NCBI RefSeq assembly: GCF_000091045.1
Contig: NC_006684.1
Coordinates: 335,001-397,500, forward strand
Direction: 5' to 3'
DNA: 62,500 nucleotides
DNA from: Cryptococcus deneoformans JEC21
Lineage: Eukaryota > Basidiomycota > Tremellomycetes > Tremellales > Cryptococcaceae
The notes under the pieces were generated by a model. The model saw only the letters and a list, made by a program, of their open reading frames with translations. It searched no databases and was not told the origin of the DNA. Shown in pieces: positions 59,593-62,500 of the stretch (its first letter is position 1; each line of letters begins with the position of its first letter). The translations under genes and the position numbers were made by a program.

Positions 59593-59769
59593 CGGCAAGC
59601 ACGTCGTCTTCGGTGAGGTTTCCTCTGGTCAGGACCTCGTCAGGAAGATCGAGTCTTACGGCTCTGGCTCCGGTGGTAAGTTACGATTATGATGTTGCAA
59701 GTCTCCAACCCTGACGTTTCTGTAGCTACCAAGGCCAAGATCACCATTGCCGCTTCTGGTACCGTTTAA
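59054..59769 (+). CDS. Cyclophilin A (peptidyl-prolyl isomerase), copy 2 of the linked CPA pair
   Basis: Five exons: ATG-TC (59054-59058) before GTGAGT; then DVYFDIAIN; then from GCCAGCCTGCC the segment [20 protein letters not shown] to the active-site [14 protein letters not shown]; after the 62-nt GTGCGT intron [49 protein letters not shown]; and finally [14 protein letters not shown]. Unlike copy 1 it starts directly MSDVYF with no leader. Catalytic and cyclosporin-contact residues (Arg in FHRV, Gln in QFMLQG, Trp in SWLDG) are present. The 300-bp identity to copy 1, intron included, points to recent gene conversion. The C-terminus, first exons and flanks differ between the copies. Confidence 0.95.
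59303..59602 (+). repeat. Perfectly identical tract shared with cyclophilin copy 1
   Basis: Inverted partner of 37548-37847, about 21.5 kb away, with no mismatch in 300 bp and the intron included. Confidence 0.85.
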
Positions 59770-60097
59770 ATAGCTTGTTGATGAGCTATGGGGGATTGGA
59801 AAGAAAAGAAAGATTGTTTAAAAGAAGTAGAAATGATGCAACGCAATACTGCTGTTGACTTGTGTTCATAATAAATATCGGACGGCGTTTCACCCTATGA
59901 CTACTGACAACCGCCGGTGTTTTTGGGTGTCGTTTATGAGTTCGGCGATGTCCGCTGGGCGTGGGGATGTTGTGACGCAGCCGCTCCGAGTATTTGTTGT
60001 TCGTCACCTCCAGCGAGCCAACTTGGTCCTCTCCCCTCATATTCTCGACTTGTTCCTTTTCTACCCGTATCATCCAACCCACAGGGTATAACACAGC
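59770..60097. other. Intergenic region between cyclophilin copy 2 and VPS45
   Basis: About 330 bp holding the cyclophilin 3' UTR (AAATAAT-like A/T runs near 59810-59875) and the VPS45 promoter. No gene is seen. Confidence 0.4.
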
Positions 60098-62500
60098 ATG
60101 GATGTCACAAAAGCGATACAGACTTACCTCTTCAAAATGATAAATCAGGTCCCGGGGATGAAGGTCCTTCTCTTGGACTCTCATACCGTACGCCGTCTGT
60201 CCACCGCTATTCGCGCCATGGAAGCTGACGTTGTGATATAGACACCAATAGTATCTCTAGTCACCACTCAAAGCGAGCTTTTGTCCCATGAGATCTATCT
60301 TGTGGACAGAATAGACAAGTATATCCCTCAGAAACTTAGGGGGTTACAGATACACTGACATCGAGCATCATAGTAATTCTCGCGAGGCACTCAACCATCT
60401 TTCGTGCATCGCCTTCCTCTCACCCTCAGGTTCATCGATAGAAGCAGTGAAAACGGAGCTGGCCAAACCTCGATATGGAAACTACTGGCTTTTCTTCTCC
60501 AACGTGCTCTCCAAGGCGCAGATCGAGGAGATGGCAAGTGTAGATGAGCTAGAAGTCGTCAAAGAGGTTCAGGTATGTAATAGCCAATAGAGATCTGAAT
60601 TAGAGGGCTAACACTGGCCTAGGAATACTTTGCAGACTATCTAGCGCATTATCCGTCACATTGGAGTATAACTCAAGCTGCCTTGGCAGATGGCGGCGAT
60701 GGCCCGTCCAATGTATGCCTTGTCGCCACGTTCAGATCTTCAATCAAACACTGACGATATCTACAGCCACCAATCTATCTTCCATTACCCCTCCACCTTC
60801 CACCGCCCACATTAAACTCTCATCTCAGCACTATCCTCTCTGTGCTCTTATCATTAAAGAAACGCCCGGTTATTCGATGGGAACGCATGTCTCAGGCGGG
60901 CAGAATGCTTGCGCAAGCAGTATCAGGAGAGATGAATCAGGGAAAGTACCGGGATCTATTCGAGTTTAGGGGAACTCAAGGCCCAGCACCACTCTTACTT
61001 ATATTAGATCGACGGAATGACCCAGTGACACCGTTATTGACACAATGGACATACCAAGCCATGGTCCATGAGTTGTTCGGCATCACCAATGGCCGAGTCC
61101 ATCTCGATTCTGAAACGAAACCCGAGCTCCGAGACCTTATACTGTCGCCCTCATCTGACCCCTTTTACTCGGAAAATCTCTTTTCCAATTTTGGTGATTT
61201 GGGCGCATCGATTGCCTCTTATGTCCATTCGTATCAATCGCGCAACGCTGCCCTCACAGGAGGCAAGTCGAACAACAGGTTAGAGACTGTGGCGGATATG
61301 AAGAGGTTTGTGGAAGAGTACCCCGAATTTAAGAGATTAGGTGGCAACGTCAGTAAGCATGTCACAATTGTCGGCGAATTGAGTAAAGTGGTGGAAAGGG
61401 ATGGATTGTTGGAAGTCAGCGAGGTCGAACAGAGTTTGGCAAGTCAAGAAAGTCATGCGGCGGATCTCAAGGTTAGTCGAAAAGAAAAGGAAAAAAAATC
61501 CTTTCTCAAAAGCCTTTCAGTCATGCTAACGGTCAACGCAGAGCGTAATGACCCTCTTGGCCTCTTCCAGGGTTCCTTCCCCAAACAAACTTCGACTCGC
61601 CATCCTCTATGCTCTCCGCTATCAAAAATCCCCATCCGCTCAAATTCCTCAAGTAGTCAGCACCCTCATCTCCAACGGTGTCCCTCCTGAACGCGCACGC
61701 CTCGTATACGCCATGCTTAACTTTGCAGGTGCAGATATCAGACAAGATGATTTGTTTATGAACGAGAACTTTTTCTCCCGAGGGAAGTCTGCACTCAAGG
61801 GACTGAAGGGTGTAGAAAATGTGTTTACTCAACATACGCCCCATCTATCACAGACTTTGGATCTTTTGTTGAAAGGGAGATTAAGGGAGACGAGTTATCC
61901 ATTCTTGGAGGGTGACGAATCGGCTCGAACTCAGAGGTTTGTCGCATATATCATTTCCCCCTCCTCCCTTGACTGATGGGATCAGCTGACGCAGACCATC
62001 CTAGACCACAAGATATTATCATCTTCATGCTGGGTGGAACAACATATGAAGAAGCTCGCGCCGTCGCGTTGCTCAATCGAAAGCTCGCAACTGACGCCGC
62101 TGGTGGCCCAGGAGGAACGCGGATCTTGTTAGGTGGCAGTACCATCCATAACTCTTCCAGGTAATTATTATTTTTTGTACCCGCAAGAAACAAAAGGTCA
62201 GGAAAAAGCTTACCAAAAAAATAAAAAAAATGGAACAGTTTCTTGGACATGGTGGAAGCTGCTGCCGAACACTTCCCTCAAGATATCTGGCAACCTCCAA
62301 TGGGTCTTTCAGCAACCACGTCCACCGTGCCCAGTAATTCAGTCACGCCAGGCCCATCAACAAGCGGAGTGAGTCTAAGAGCAGGCGGGTACGAACTCTC
62401 TGTTGGTGGGACAGCAGGTTCTGGGCTGTATAGGTCCAATCCGGGTGAAGTGGGAGCCAGCTTTGAGATTCCAAAGATTGATCAAGTTGCGGGTGGGATA
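60098..62500 (+). CDS. VPS45: Vacuolar protein sorting protein Vps45 (Sec1/Munc18 family), 3' end not in window
   Basis: SM protein that binds the syntaxin Tlg2 and drives SNARE assembly at the TGN/endosome. ATG 60098 gives [20 protein letters not shown] and [20 protein letters not shown]. Then come [81 protein letters not shown] and, near the end, [20 protein letters not shown] and [20 protein letters not shown]. These match Vps45 better than Sec1 or Sly1. Introns start near 60187 (GTACGC), 60319, 60573, 60714, 61471, 61936 and 62160. After the conserved fold the frame continues into a Gly/Ser/Pro-rich extension still open at 62500, so the stop lies outside. Confidence 0.92.

Noticed and set aside
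1..62500. tRNA, rRNA, CRISPR or transposon
   Set aside because: I looked for cloverleaf arms, spaced identical repeats, terminal repeats and transposase or reverse transcriptase motifs and saw none. A tRNAscan or RepeatMasker run would be decisive.

Overview
The window is nuclear DNA of a basidiomycete yeast, almost certainly a member of the Cryptococcus neoformans/gattii complex. Three things support this. Nearly every gene is cut by several short introns, mostly 45-70 nt, with GTNNGN donors and a CTNAC/CTAAT branch point just before the acceptor. Genes are tightly packed on both strands with 100-450 bp between them. Two cyclophilin A genes are linked, which is a known Cryptococcus feature (CPA1/CPA2). 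I see no transposon, CRISPR array, rRNA or tRNA. All exon joins below were read by eye from splice signals and frame continuity and were not checked against transcripts.

Layout. 1-7.4 kb: a FYVE/SAP protein (-, cut by the left edge), a UVRAG/Vps38-like subunit of the class III PI3-kinase (+), an unrecognised small protein (-) and, divergent from it, the mRNA capping guanylyltransferase (+). 7.8-16.3 kb: the NUP98-NUP96 nucleoporin precursor and threonine synthase (both +). 16.4-19.8 kb: two unrecognised genes (+). 19.9-24.1 kb (-): a cAMP phosphodiesterase that, when the upstream ORF is spliced on, carries a degenerate response-regulator receiver domain. 24.1-26.7 kb: the longest gene-free stretch. 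26.7-31.7 kb: an unrecognised basidiomycete protein (+), a zeta-crystallin-like quinone reductase (+) and an ENT nucleoside transporter (-). 31.9-36.3 kb (+): a Zn2Cys6-like plus AlkB-like composite protein. 37.4-38.2 kb (-): cyclophilin A copy 1. 38.6-46.0 kb (+): the Furry/Tao3/Mor2 morphogenesis scaffold of the RAM pathway. 47.0-48.3 kb (+): an SDR dehydrogenase. 48.4-50.5 kb (-): pescadillo/NOP7. 50.7-54.0 kb (+): the Pol I factor Rrn7. 54.2-58.7 kb (+): a tandem coronin with a glycerate-kinase-type P-loop kinase between its two beta-propellers. 59.1-59.8 kb (+): cyclophilin A copy 2. 60.1 kb to the right edge (+): the SM protein Vps45.

Most genes are core housekeeping functions: endosomal traffic (UVRAG, Vps45, FYVE protein), nuclear pore and mRNA maturation, ribosome biogenesis (Nop7, Rrn7), and cAMP/morphogenesis signalling (PDE, Tao3). 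They are not an operon or cluster.

The most unusual items are the coronin-kinase-coronin fusion, the RegA-like receiver-PDE architecture, the inverted cyclophilin pair with a 300-bp perfectly identical tract that includes an intron, a 6-nt microexon in the SDR gene, a GC-AG intron in NUP98, and the Zn2Cys6/AlkB-like composite gene.
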